Positions 1 through 5,771 of a stretch of DNA of 5,796 nucleotides are shown piece after piece (position 1 is the stretch's first letter; every line of letters starts with the position of its first letter). Under the pieces are notes generated by a model. The model was not told the origin of the DNA. It saw nothing but the letters and a program-made list of their open reading frames with translations, and searched no databases. A program made the position numbers and the translations under genes. Origin of the DNA: an uncultured Clostridia bacterium (GTDB lineage: Bacteria; Bacillota; Clostridia; UBA1381); the NCBI GenBank assembly GCA_910585795.1, contig CAJUFV010000124.1:1-5796 (forward strand). Direction: 5' to 3'.

Positions 1-26
1 TAAAAAAGAATTTTAGTCTACTATTT

Positions 27-794
27 TTAATTTATATTAAAGCATTTTTTTGCGTTATTAAATGTGACTTCTTCAATTTCATCCATTGAAATTCCTTTTA
101 TCTGCGCCAGCCTTTCAGCGACATAGTGAATATAAAGGGAGCTGTTGCGTTTTCCTCTGTGCGGTTCAGGTGTAAGATAAGGACAGTCTGTCTCTATAAC
201 AATTCTGTCCAGCGGCACATATTTTGCCACCTCAGCCGGACGTACCGAATTTTTAAATGTAAGCGAGCCGCCAAAGGCTATATACATTCCCCAGTCAAGA
301 ATTTCTTTTGCCATTTCAGTGCTTCCGGCATAGCAGTGAAAAACACCGCCAATATCACTGACATTGTGCTCACGCAGTATATCCATACAATCCTTGTGAG
401 CGTCTCTGTCGTGAATAATAACCGGCATTTTAAGCTCCTTTGCTATATCAATCTGCCGCGCAAACCATTTTTTCTGAATGTCTCTGGGAGAAAAGTCATA
501 GAAATAATCAAGTCCTATTTCTCCTATTGCCTTTACCTTCGGATTTTGCGCGTATTCCTTCAATTTATCCATATCCGCCTCCTGAAGTCCATCCGACTCA
601 TGCGGATGTATTCCGACAGACGCGTATACAAACGGATATTTTTCACATATTTCAAATATATCGGGTATTTCTTCAAGTGATGAGCATGAATTCATTATAA
701 GTCCGATATTATTTTCGCGCATAGAAGAAAGAAGCGTGTCTTTGTCATCGTTGAATTTTTTGTCGTTATAATGTGCGTGAGAATCAAATAGCAT
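27..794 (-). CDS. TatD-family metal-dependent hydrolase (YabD/YcfH type)
   Basis: Predicted cytosolic TIM-barrel hydrolase of the TatD family, whose characterised members are Mg-dependent 3'-5' exonucleases/DNases acting in DNA repair and nucleic-acid turnover. The expected metal-site residues are visible, numbered from the ATG at 794: HxH (H6, H8), E92 in GEIGLDY, H128 in VIIHDRDA, H153 in GVFHCYAG and D203 in ETDCPYLTP. The family's PHRGKRN motif follows at about 211-217. The length of 255 aa is normal for the family. I chose the ATG at 794 because AGGTGA lies 5 nt upstream and the protein then begins MLFDSHAH, as relatives do. The frame is also open to a GTG at 803 (258 aa), which would overlap the upstream stop as GTGA. 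It is the last gene of the three-gene operon, and its start lies 5 nt after the cyclo-ligase stop. The family is certain; the true substrate (DNA, RNA or another ester) is not shown by sequence. Confidence 0.95.
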   Translation of the reverse strand: MLFDSHAHYNDKKFNDDKDTLLSSMRENNIGLIMNSCSSLEEIPDIFEICEKYPFVYASVGIHPHESDGLQEADMDKLKEYAQNPKVKAIGEIGLDYFYDFSPRDIQKKWFARQIDIAKELKMPVIIHDRDAHKDCMDILREHNVSDIGGVFHCYAGSTEMAKEILDWGMYIAFGGSLTFKNSVRPAEVAKYVPLDRIVIETDCPYLTPEPHRGKRNSSLYIHYVAERLAQIKGISMDEIEEVTFNNAKKCFNIN

Positions 795-799
795 ATTTT

Positions 800-805
800 T
801 CACCT
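800..805 (-). promoter_or_regulatory. Ribosome binding site AGGTGA that favours the ATG start of the TatD gene
   Basis: AGGTGA is complementary to six consecutive bases of the 16S 3' end and sits 5 nt before the ATG at 794. The alternative GTG at 803 lies inside this site and has only AAGG, 4 nt upstream. The site overlaps the TGA stop of the cyclo-ligase gene (800-802), so terminating ribosomes would sit on it. This fits coupled translation. Confidence 0.65.
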
Positions 806-1357
806 GACCTTTATAGTTTCTTTTTCTGTAATAATATAGTCCATAGGTATGTCATGATTTTCTTTAGGTATATAGTCAAAAAGCTGAAAATTATAGCATA
901 AACCTATTTTTACCGCTTTTATATTTTTAAGAAGGCGGTCATAATAGCCTTTTCCGAAACCCATTCTTCCTCCAGCTCTGTCAAAGGCAAGTCCGGGAAC
1001 TAATATAATATCTATATCGTCTGTATCGGCATTTTTGATAACCGACGGTTCTGGAATACCATATGCTCCCTTACGCAAATCCGTATGACTGTCTATATAA
1101 GAAAGAGAAAGGGTATTTGTGCTTATATCTGAGACAGGTACAATGACTTTGCGTTTATTTGTCCAGAGTCTTTCTGCTATAATGAGTGTTTCCGGTTCGT
1201 TAAATGCAGATAAAAACAGGCATACAGTCATTGCCTGTTTAAAGCAATCCAGAAAAAACAGATTTTTTCTGATGCTTTCGCTCATTGATATAATTTCGGG
1301 AATGGTTAGCGTACGTCTTTTTGCGCGCATTTTAATGCGCAGTTCGTCTTTAATCAA
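800..1357 (-). CDS. 5-formyltetrahydrofolate cyclo-ligase (MTHFS)
   Basis: Cytosolic enzyme of one-carbon metabolism that converts 5-formyl-THF plus ATP to 5,10-methenyl-THF. It clears the inhibitory 5-formyl-THF formed by serine hydroxymethyltransferase. The 185-aa length is typical. Family landmarks in order are a basic N-terminus starting KDELR, FNEPET (52-57), YGIPEP (99-104), PGLAFD (121-126), the signature RMGFGKGYYDRLL (131-143) holding the nucleotide/phosphate-binding glycines, and the C-terminal PMDYIITE (171-178). The start is TTG at 1357. No ATG or GTG is available upstream in frame before the N-terminal family residues, and the first downstream ATG (codon 10) would remove the conserved KxELR. 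The TTG overlaps the DJ-1 stop as TTGA, and an AAGGGAG site lies 11 nt upstream, inside the DJ-1 gene. Initiation is therefore probably weak and coupled. It is the middle gene of the operon and looks intact. Names in use include fau, ygfA and yqgN. Confidence 0.95.
   Translation of the reverse strand: MIKDELRIKMRAKRRTLTIPEIISMSESIRKNLFFLDCFKQAMTVCLFLSAFNEPETLIIAERLWTNKRKVIVPVSDISTNTLSLSYIDSHTDLRKGAYGIPEPSVIKNADTDDIDIILVPGLAFDRAGGRMGFGKGYYDRLLKNIKAVKIGLCYNFQLFDYIPKENHDIPMDYIITEKETIKVR
1325..1340 (-). other. Small hairpin just inside the cyclo-ligase coding sequence
   Basis: GCGCATT and AATGCGC form a perfect inverted repeat with a 2-nt centre, in practice a 6-bp stem with a 4-nt loop. It lies about 18-33 nt after the TTG start, in codons 6-11 (RIKMRA). 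It is GC-rich against an AT-rich background. Whether it affects initiation at the weak TTG is inference; it may be a by-product of the codons used. Confidence 0.35.
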
Positions 1358-1887
1358 TATTGCATTATCTCCCTTATTTTATCTGAGGTATTTTGTCCTT
1401 TGAGCAGTGCCAGAATTGCAAAACCAAAATCAGCGGCAGCTCCCGCGCCTTTTCCGGTAATAATTTTACCGTCAATTACAACCTTGTCTGAAACAATTTT
1501 CGCGTTGTAAAGATATTTTTCGTAGCCGGGAAAGCAGGTGGCCCTTTTACCTTCGAGTATCATTTTTTTACCGAGTATAGAAGGAGCGGCACAGATTGCG
1601 GAAATATAAAGTCCATTTGTCAGCGCAAAGCTGATAAGCTTGTGAACTTTCTCTGAAGCGTCGAGAAGCTCATGACCGGCTCCGCCCGGAAGCATGATAA
1701 GCTCCGCGTTATCAGTGTTAACCTCATTTATTTCAATATCGGCTGTTACAGGTATTCCGTGGGCGCCTGTTATAATTTTTCCTGTTACTCCGACAGTCTG
1801 CACCTCTGTCCCGCCCCGGCGTAGAATATCAATAGGTTCAATAGCTTCAACTTCTTCAAAGCCGTCTGCCAGTAATACATATACCAT
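1354..1887 (-). CDS. DJ-1/PfpI (ThiJ/YajL-like) family protein
   Basis: Small cytosolic protein of the DJ-1 superfamily with a flavodoxin-like fold. Characterised relatives include human DJ-1 and E. coli YajL, for which glyoxalase III-type activity, protein deglycation and oxidative-stress sensing have been reported or debated. Visible landmarks are GFEEVEAIEPID (9-20) with E14 matching DJ-1 Glu18, MLPGG (65-69), and the nucleophile elbow AICAAPSIL (97-105) with C99 matching DJ-1 Cys106. TCFPGYE follows at 117-123, in the region where DJ-1 has His126; bacterial relatives commonly lack that His. The C-terminal TGKGAGAAADFGFAIL (144-159) is also typical. Length is 177 aa; DJ-1 itself has 189. 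The ATG at 1887 follows GAGAGGA with 7-nt spacing. It is the first gene of the operon, behind a promoter at 1920-1948, and its stop overlaps the next start by 4 nt. The fold and reactive Cys are clear; substrate and role are not. Confidence 0.93.
   Translation of the reverse strand: MVYVLLADGFEEVEAIEPIDILRRGGTEVQTVGVTGKIITGAHGIPVTADIEINEVNTDNAELIMLPGGAGHELLDASEKVHKLISFALTNGLYISAICAAPSILGKKMILEGKRATCFPGYEKYLYNAKIVSDKVVIDGKIITGKGAGAAADFGFAILALLKGQNTSDKIREIMQY
1369..1375 (-). promoter_or_regulatory. Ribosome binding site AAGGGAG for the TTG-started cyclo-ligase gene
   Basis: The site lies within the last codons of the DJ-1 gene, 11 nt before the TTG at 1357, which is longer than the optimum. 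No better SD site is present. Together with the TTGA stop-start overlap it suggests that initiation relies on ribosomes arriving from the DJ-1 frame. Confidence 0.5.
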
Positions 1888-1919
1888 AATTTTATCCTCT
1901 CTTTTTTTATTTTGTTTCT

Positions 1920-1948
1920 ATTGTAACACATATTAAAATAATTCACAA
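1920..1948 (-). promoter_or_regulatory. Sigma-A-type promoter of the DJ-1/cyclo-ligase/TatD operon
   Basis: On the minus strand, TTGTGA (1948-1943; 4 of 6 to the -35 consensus) is followed by an exact 17-bp spacer and TACAAT (1925-1920; 5 of 6). TGT directly before the -10 gives the extended -10 form TGn. Transcription should start near 1913, leaving a leader of about 26 nt that carries the GAGAGGA ribosome binding site (1901-1895). Confidence 0.75.
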
Positions 1949-1949
1949 T
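1920..1949. promoter_or_regulatory. Possible operator: imperfect inverted repeat over the DJ-1 operon promoter
   Basis: ATTGTAA (1920-1926) and TCACAAT (1943-1949) form an inverted repeat with one mismatch, with arm centres 23 bp apart. They coincide with the -10 and -35 boxes, which alone could explain part of the symmetry. The right arm includes TTCACAA, a perfect half-site of the redox regulator Rex, but the matching left half at Rex spacing (TATTAAA at 1931-1937) is poor. This is a weak candidate only. Confidence 0.2.
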
Positions 1950-1967
1950 AAGTTTACATAATTTTTA

Positions 1968-1996
1968 TTGATATGGAAGCATTTATCTGATATAAT
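1968..1996 (+). promoter_or_regulatory. Sigma-A-type promoter of the citrate synthase gene
   Basis: TTGATA (1968-1973; 5 of 6), a 17-bp spacer and a perfect TATAAT (1991-1996), with TGA directly before the -10 giving an extended -10. This is the strongest promoter in the window. Transcription should start near 2003, giving a leader of about 69 nt. I see no riboswitch, T-box or terminator-like fold in that AT-rich leader. The -35 box lies 19 bp from the -35 box of the opposing promoter. Confidence 0.8.
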
Positions 1997-2011
1997 TAAA
2001 ATAATCTGATA
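1985..2011 (+). repeat. Direct repeat ATCTGATA x2 over the citrate synthase -10 and start site
   Basis: ATCTGATA occurs at 1985-1992 and again at 2004-2011, 19 bp apart. The first copy overlaps the -10 box and the second covers the predicted transcription start. Such placement would suit an operator, but the motif is short and AT-rich, and chance is a real possibility. Confidence 0.3.
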
Positions 2012-2071
2012 AGTTATACAATAAAGGAATTTATCATATATATTAATACTATACGGAAATGGAGGAGTAAT

Positions 2072-3445
2072 ATGCGAGAGAAAATAGTACCTGTTGAAGT
2101 AACTCCCGAAATGATGCAGATGCTGGAAATCTGTAAGAAAAATAAGACGATTAATCCTGAATTATACGCAAAATATGATGTAAAAAGGGGGTTGAGAGAT
2201 ATAAACGGTAAAGGTGTTCTTACCGGACTTACTGAAATAGGCGAAATTCATGCCTATAATACACTCCCTGACGGAACAGCTGTGCCATGTGACGGTAAGC
2301 TTTATTATCATGGCTATGATGTTGAGGAGCTTATAAGAGGCTTTATAAAAGATAAACGTTTTGGTTTTGAAGAGATAGTATATTTGCTTATGTTCGGCGA
2401 GCTTCCAAATAAGAAGCAATCTGATATTTTCATGGATACTCTTGCCCGTCTGAGAACTATTCCCCCATCTTTTGTACGTGATATAATAATGCAGGCGCCG
2501 AGTAAGGACATGATGAACGCGCTTTCAAGAAGTGTGCTGACACTTTATGCGTATGATGATAAGGCGGATGATACATCACTGCCGAACGTACTAAGACAAT
2601 GCCTTCAGCTTATAGCACAGTTTCCTCTGCTGGCAGTGTATGGTTATCAGGCGCATAAATATTATCATGAAAACGGCAGTTTTATTGTTCATGCGCCTAA
2701 CAGGGAGCTTTCCACAGCGGAAAATATTCTTCATATGCTTCGCAGAGACAGTCAGTATACAGAGCTTGAGGCGAAAATATTGGACATTGCGCTGATATTG
2801 CATGCGGAGCACGGCGGCGGTAACAATTCAACCTTTACAACCCATGTTGTAACCTCCAGCGGAACAGATACATATTCGACCATTGCGGCGTCACTCGGAG
2901 CGCTTAAGGGTCCTAAACACGGCGGCGCAAATATTAAGGTTACGCAGATGTTCGATGACATAAAGAAAAATGTTAAAAACTGGAATGATGATAAAGAGAT
3001 AGAGCAGTATCTTTCTGATTTGCTTAATAAAAAGGCTTTTGATAAATCAGGATTAATATATGGTATGGGGCATGCTGTCTATTCCCTGTCTGACCCCAGA
3101 GCAAATGTGTTTAAGGCATTTGTTGAGAGTCTTTCAAAGGAAAAAGGCAGAGAGGATGAATTTAATCTTTATTCAAGGGTTGAGAAGCTTGCGCCTCAGA
3201 TAATAGCAAGCGAGCGAAAAATATATAAGGGTGTAAGTGCGAATGTGGATTTTTATTCTGGCTTTGTGTACAGTATGCTGGATTTACCTGTTGAACTGTA
3301 TACGCCGATGTTTGCGGTTGCCAGAATTGCCGGATGGTCCGCTCATAGGATTGAGGAGCTTGTCAATCCTGGTAAAATTATTCGTCCCGCATATAAAAAT
3401 GTTGCGGTACATAAGGAATATATTCCGCTTGATGAACGTAAATAA
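2072..3445 (+). CDS. Citrate (or 2-methylcitrate) synthase, Si-type fold
   Basis: Cytosolic enzyme condensing acetyl-CoA with oxaloacetate to citrate; 2-methylcitrate synthases (propionyl-CoA) share the fold and cannot be excluded. The catalytic set is complete: H283 in GPKHGGAN (pig heart His274), H334 in GMGHAVYSLSDPR (His320) and D393 in NVDFYSG (Asp375). H247 in HAEHGGGNNSTF corresponds to the oxaloacetate-binding His238. R418 and R438 sit where citrate synthases keep substrate-binding arginines. The usual start of the core, LYYHGYDVEELI, falls at 77-88. At 457 aa the protein therefore carries about 50 more N-terminal residues than the ~370-aa Bacillus type, as in other long clostridial homologues. 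ATG at 2072 follows GGAGGAG (2061-2067). The gene stands alone: no aconitase or isocitrate dehydrogenase gene adjoins it. In fermentative Clostridia such an enzyme often feeds 2-oxoglutarate/glutamate synthesis (inference). It is transcribed from its own strong promoter and ends in a hairpin. Confidence 0.95.
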   Translation: MREKIVPVEVTPEMMQMLEICKKNKTINPELYAKYDVKRGLRDINGKGVLTGLTEIGEIHAYNTLPDGTAVPCDGKLYYHGYDVEELIRGFIKDKRFGFEEIVYLLMFGELPNKKQSDIFMDTLARLRTIPPSFVRDIIMQAPSKDMMNALSRSVLTLYAYDDKADDTSLPNVLRQCLQLIAQFPLLAVYGYQAHKYYHENGSFIVHAPNRELSTAENILHMLRRDSQYTELEAKILDIALILHAEHGGGNNSTFTTHVVTSSGTDTYSTIAASLGALKGPKHGGANIKVTQMFDDIKKNVKNWNDDKEIEQYLSDLLNKKAFDKSGLIYGMGHAVYSLSDPRANVFKAFVESLSKEKGREDEFNLYSRVEKLAPQIIASERKIYKGVSANVDFYSGFVYSMLDLPVELYTPMFAVARIAGWSAHRIEELVNPGKIIRPAYKNVAVHKEYIPLDERK

Positions 3446-3446
3446 T

Positions 3447-3480
3447 AAAAAATGGCTGTTTTATAAAACAGTCATTTTTT
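3447..3480. terminator. Bidirectional intrinsic terminator between citrate synthase and the rRNA methyltransferase
   Basis: Left arm 3447-3462 and right arm 3465-3480 pair over 16 positions, all Watson-Crick except one G-T position (3455/3472), around an AT centre. The outer part is A6 opposite T6, so each strand reads a hairpin of about 10 bp (ATGGCTGTTT core) followed by a run of U. It begins 2 nt after the citrate synthase TAA. On the other strand the methyltransferase TGA (3474-3472) lies within the stem, so this gene's last codons are part of its own terminator. Confidence 0.9.
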
Positions 3481-4827
3481 TAGTCTCATATATTTCGGAA
3501 AATGATTTTTCAATATTCCATTTGACGCTTTTCCCCATCCTATCGGAAAACCGTTTACTGTAACAACGCACCATCCGTTTTTTTTACATTCAATTGTTTC
3601 GCCCATAAGGTATTTTTTTAATATTTCACTGTTACAGGAAAAATCTATGGTATTTTTAAAATCTTCTTTTTTTAGTGAAATGCATAATGCGTGGGACGGT
3701 TCAAAACGATTTTTTCGGCATATTCCAAGATGCAGTCCTGAACGTATAATCTTTATTTTATCAATATCTATATTTTTTGGTTTTAGGTACAGATTTTCAC
3801 CGAAAAGACAGAATTCACCGTCAAGATTTGTATTTAAAAAATTTTTTTCAAAATCACGAAACAGATTTTCACCTTCTGTTTGTTTAAGCTTTTGATTTTT
3901 TGTCTCTGTCGGTCTGTGTTCGTCAAGACTGTGAAATAAAGCGATAAAATGTCCCTCACCCTTATTTTTATGCGGGAAAATACGTCTTGTTTTATCCATA
4001 TTAAAATCTGACTGTGACCATTCTGCGCGTCCGTGAGAAAGCATGTTTAAATTTTCAGGCTCGATGATTTCAATATTATATTTTGCGAGCATATATGCGC
4101 ATATTTGCTCATTTTCTTCAGGAGCAAAGGTACAGGTTGAGTAAACAATATATCCTCCGCCCTTAAGCATTTTCATTGCGCAGTCAAGTATGTGCTTTTG
4201 TCTTACGCCGCAGGAAACGGTATGTTCAGCGCTCCATTCATCAATTGCCTGCGGTTCTTTACGGAACATTCCTTCACCGCTGCATGGAGCGTCAACAATT
4301 ATTTTATCAAAAAAATAAGGATATTTTTCAGATAGTTTTTGAGGTGTGTCATTTGTTATAATTGTGTTTGCAAGACCGAATCTTTCAATGTTATCCGCCA
4401 GTATATTCGCGCGGCTTTTGATTATTTCGTTTGCGATAAGGATTCCGTTTTTTCCAAGCATGGCTCCGGCCTGAGTAGCTTTTCCGCCAGGCGCGGCGCA
4501 AAGGTCAAGAATACGGTCGCCGCCGCTGATTGGCAGAGCTGAAACAGATGACATAGCTGACGGTTCCTGAAAATAGAAAAGTCCGGCGATATGGTATGGA
4601 TGATTTCCTGAAATTTTTGATTTATCAGCGTAAAAACCATTTTCACACCACGGGATTTTTTCAAGCTGTCCGAATTCCTCCAGAACGGCTTTTTCCGCGC
4701 CTGTTTTTGATGTGTTAATACGTATTCCGGTAAATATCGGAGATGATTTCATGGAATTTATAAATGCTTCGTATTCGTCTTTAAGCATGCTCTTCATTCT
4801 TACTTTAAATTTTTCCGGTAATTTCAT
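3472..4827 (-). CDS. RsmF-like 16S rRNA (cytosine-C5)-methyltransferase, NOL1/NOP2/Sun family
   Basis: SAM-dependent RNA m5C methyltransferase. The E. coli RsmF (YebU) relative methylates C1407 of 16S rRNA, and some homologues modify C1400 and C1404 too. Landmarks in order are the N-terminal LPEKFKVRM...DEYEAF segment (3-22), SAM-binding DLCAAPGGK (108-116), DAPCSGEGMF (179-188) with C182, and YSTCTFAPEENE (229-240) with catalytic C232. Both cysteines of the m5C mechanism are present. The RsmF-type C-terminal region follows: RSGLHLGICRKNRFEPSHAL (362-381) and the PUA-like GWCVVTVNGFPIGWGK...LKNHFPK. At 451 aa it is full length for Gram-positive RsmF-like proteins. The ATG at 4827 is 2 nt after the dnaD-domain stop. 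Its only SD-like site, AGGA, is about 12 nt upstream, so translation is probably coupled to the upstream gene. Downstream in-frame ATGs would cut the conserved N-terminus. The exact rRNA target is inferred from family, not shown. Confidence 0.92.
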   Translation of the reverse strand: MKLPEKFKVRMKSMLKDEYEAFINSMKSSPIFTGIRINTSKTGAEKAVLEEFGQLEKIPWCENGFYADKSKISGNHPYHIAGLFYFQEPSAMSSVSALPISGGDRILDLCAAPGGKATQAGAMLGKNGILIANEIIKSRANILADNIERFGLANTIITNDTPQKLSEKYPYFFDKIIVDAPCSGEGMFRKEPQAIDEWSAEHTVSCGVRQKHILDCAMKMLKGGGYIVYSTCTFAPEENEQICAYMLAKYNIEIIEPENLNMLSHGRAEWSQSDFNMDKTRRIFPHKNKGEGHFIALFHSLDEHRPTETKNQKLKQTEGENLFRDFEKNFLNTNLDGEFCLFGENLYLKPKNIDIDKIKIIRSGLHLGICRKNRFEPSHALCISLKKEDFKNTIDFSCNSEILKKYLMGETIECKKNGWCVVTVNGFPIGWGKASNGILKNHFPKYMRLKK

Positions 4828-4829
4828 AT

Positions 4830-5771
4830 TTACATTTTATCCTGCATTATTTTTTCAAGTTCTTCATAATTATAATTATCGTCACTGTAGACATTTAGAT
4901 TATTCTGCTTGTTTTTATTTTTAAATTCCTCATGGTCGCTTTCAGCGGCATCAACTGTGTGTATATTAATATCATTCCAGCGCTTGATGATTGAATTCAT
5001 ATAAGGAAAGGACAGCTTGCTTGTATGCATAATACAGTATTCATAAGCAAGACCAACCATATTTTCGTCCATACCATATTCATCATGCCATGTTTTAAGA
5101 AAGGTTTCTTCTGTTTTGGAAAGACTTCTGTTTTCGATACCGAACAGCTTTCTGAGGGAATAAAAATAGCCGCTTTTATCTCTTTCATCGGTAAGGAATT
5201 TGTCGGCCGCGTCTAATGTGGTAATGCCATTCTTGTGCCATGAAATAGCCACTTTTTCTATATAGTTCATATTACGCTTGTCCTTTGAGACGCAGTATTC
5301 AAGCAGCATGGTTATAACCTCAGGTGAAAGGCCCAGTTCATCATAAAACCAATAAAGTGTTTCTATATCTTTGTTTTTTAGAGTTTTTCCGAGTATCTCC
5401 TGAGAAATGGCGCAAAGGTCGGCGAGAGCTTTGTTTTCAGCCATAGCGTCGGAAATTTCTTCCATAGATTTTTTCTGCGTATTTTCCTGTTTTTCCGCAG
5501 ATACCTTTTCAGCATTTTTGAAAATAACATTTCCGCCGCTGTATGATAGAGCGTTATTTTTGTTCCAGTATTCTAGAGCGTTTACAACGTCGCTTTCAAG
5601 AAGATTTAATTTTTCTGCCATTTCAGCCGTAGACATTTCTCTGCCTGAAACAGCGAGAGAAAGCGACAGAAGATATACTTTTACATAAGCGCCGTTTGCC
5701 GCGGGCATATGGTTTTCCATAAAATCTATAGGAACAGGTATAAAATTCATTTTATAATTAAATTTAGGCAT
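4830..5771 (-). CDS. DnaD-domain replication initiation protein with two DnaB_2 modules
   Basis: Predicted primosome component related to Bacillus DnaD/DnaB, which remodel origin DNA and help load the replicative helicase; phage replisome organisers share the domain. Residues about 10-85 form the winged-helix-like N-terminal part, with IPVPIDFMENHMPAANGAYVKVYLL matching clostridial DnaD proteins. A charged linker (86-112) follows. There are two tandem DnaB_2 modules, about 118-193 and 203-277. Each holds an EYC helix, the YxxxIxxxW-type motif (YIEKVAISW 170-178; YMNSIIKRW 257-265; the first has V at the central position) and a closing T-x-DAA. A polar tail ends in NYNYEELEK, resembling the YDYDELEK tail of this family. 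Length is 313 aa. The ATG at 5771 follows GGAG with 10-nt spacing. It is the first visible gene of a unit with the RsmF-like gene; its promoter lies at or beyond the right edge. No prophage genes are seen nearby, so a chromosomal role is likely. Confidence 0.9.
   Translation of the reverse strand: MPKFNYKMNFIPVPIDFMENHMPAANGAYVKVYLLSLSLAVSGREMSTAEMAEKLNLLESDVVNALEYWNKNNALSYSGGNVIFKNAEKVSAEKQENTQKKSMEEISDAMAENKALADLCAISQEILGKTLKNKDIETLYWFYDELGLSPEVITMLLEYCVSKDKRNMNYIEKVAISWHKNGITTLDAADKFLTDERDKSGYFYSLRKLFGIENRSLSKTEETFLKTWHDEYGMDENMVGLAYEYCIMHTSKLSFPYMNSIIKRWNDINIHTVDAAESDHEEFKNKNKQNNLNVYSDDNYNYEELEKIMQDKM

Noticed and set aside
1..26. Possible terminator after the TatD gene
   Set aside because: On the minus strand the 26 bases end in a T-rich run, but I found no stem of useful length before it, and the sequence is cut by the window edge.
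126..680. Long plus-strand open frame (184 codons) opposite the TatD gene
   Set aside because: It lies antisense to a well-conserved gene, has no recognisable motifs or good SD site, and its Cys/Phe/Arg-rich composition is typical of a reversed frame.
2007..2037. TGATAA ... TTATCA inverted repeat in the citrate synthase leader
   Set aside because: Only 6 A/T-rich pairs around a loop of about 18 nt; too weak to be a stable RNA structure and likely by chance.
2003..2071. Riboswitch or T-box in the citrate synthase leader
   Set aside because: About 69 nt of AT-rich sequence with no conserved riboswitch core, no T-box motif and no terminator hairpin before the SD site.
3237..3563. 108-codon plus-strand frame running across the citrate synthase end and the terminator
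   Set aside because: It overlaps two conserved genes and passes through the hairpin; its content is explained as an out-of-frame shadow.
5407..5688. Plus-strand frame of 93 codons opposite the DnaD-domain gene
   Set aside because: Antisense to a gene with clear domain structure; no SD site or family resemblance.
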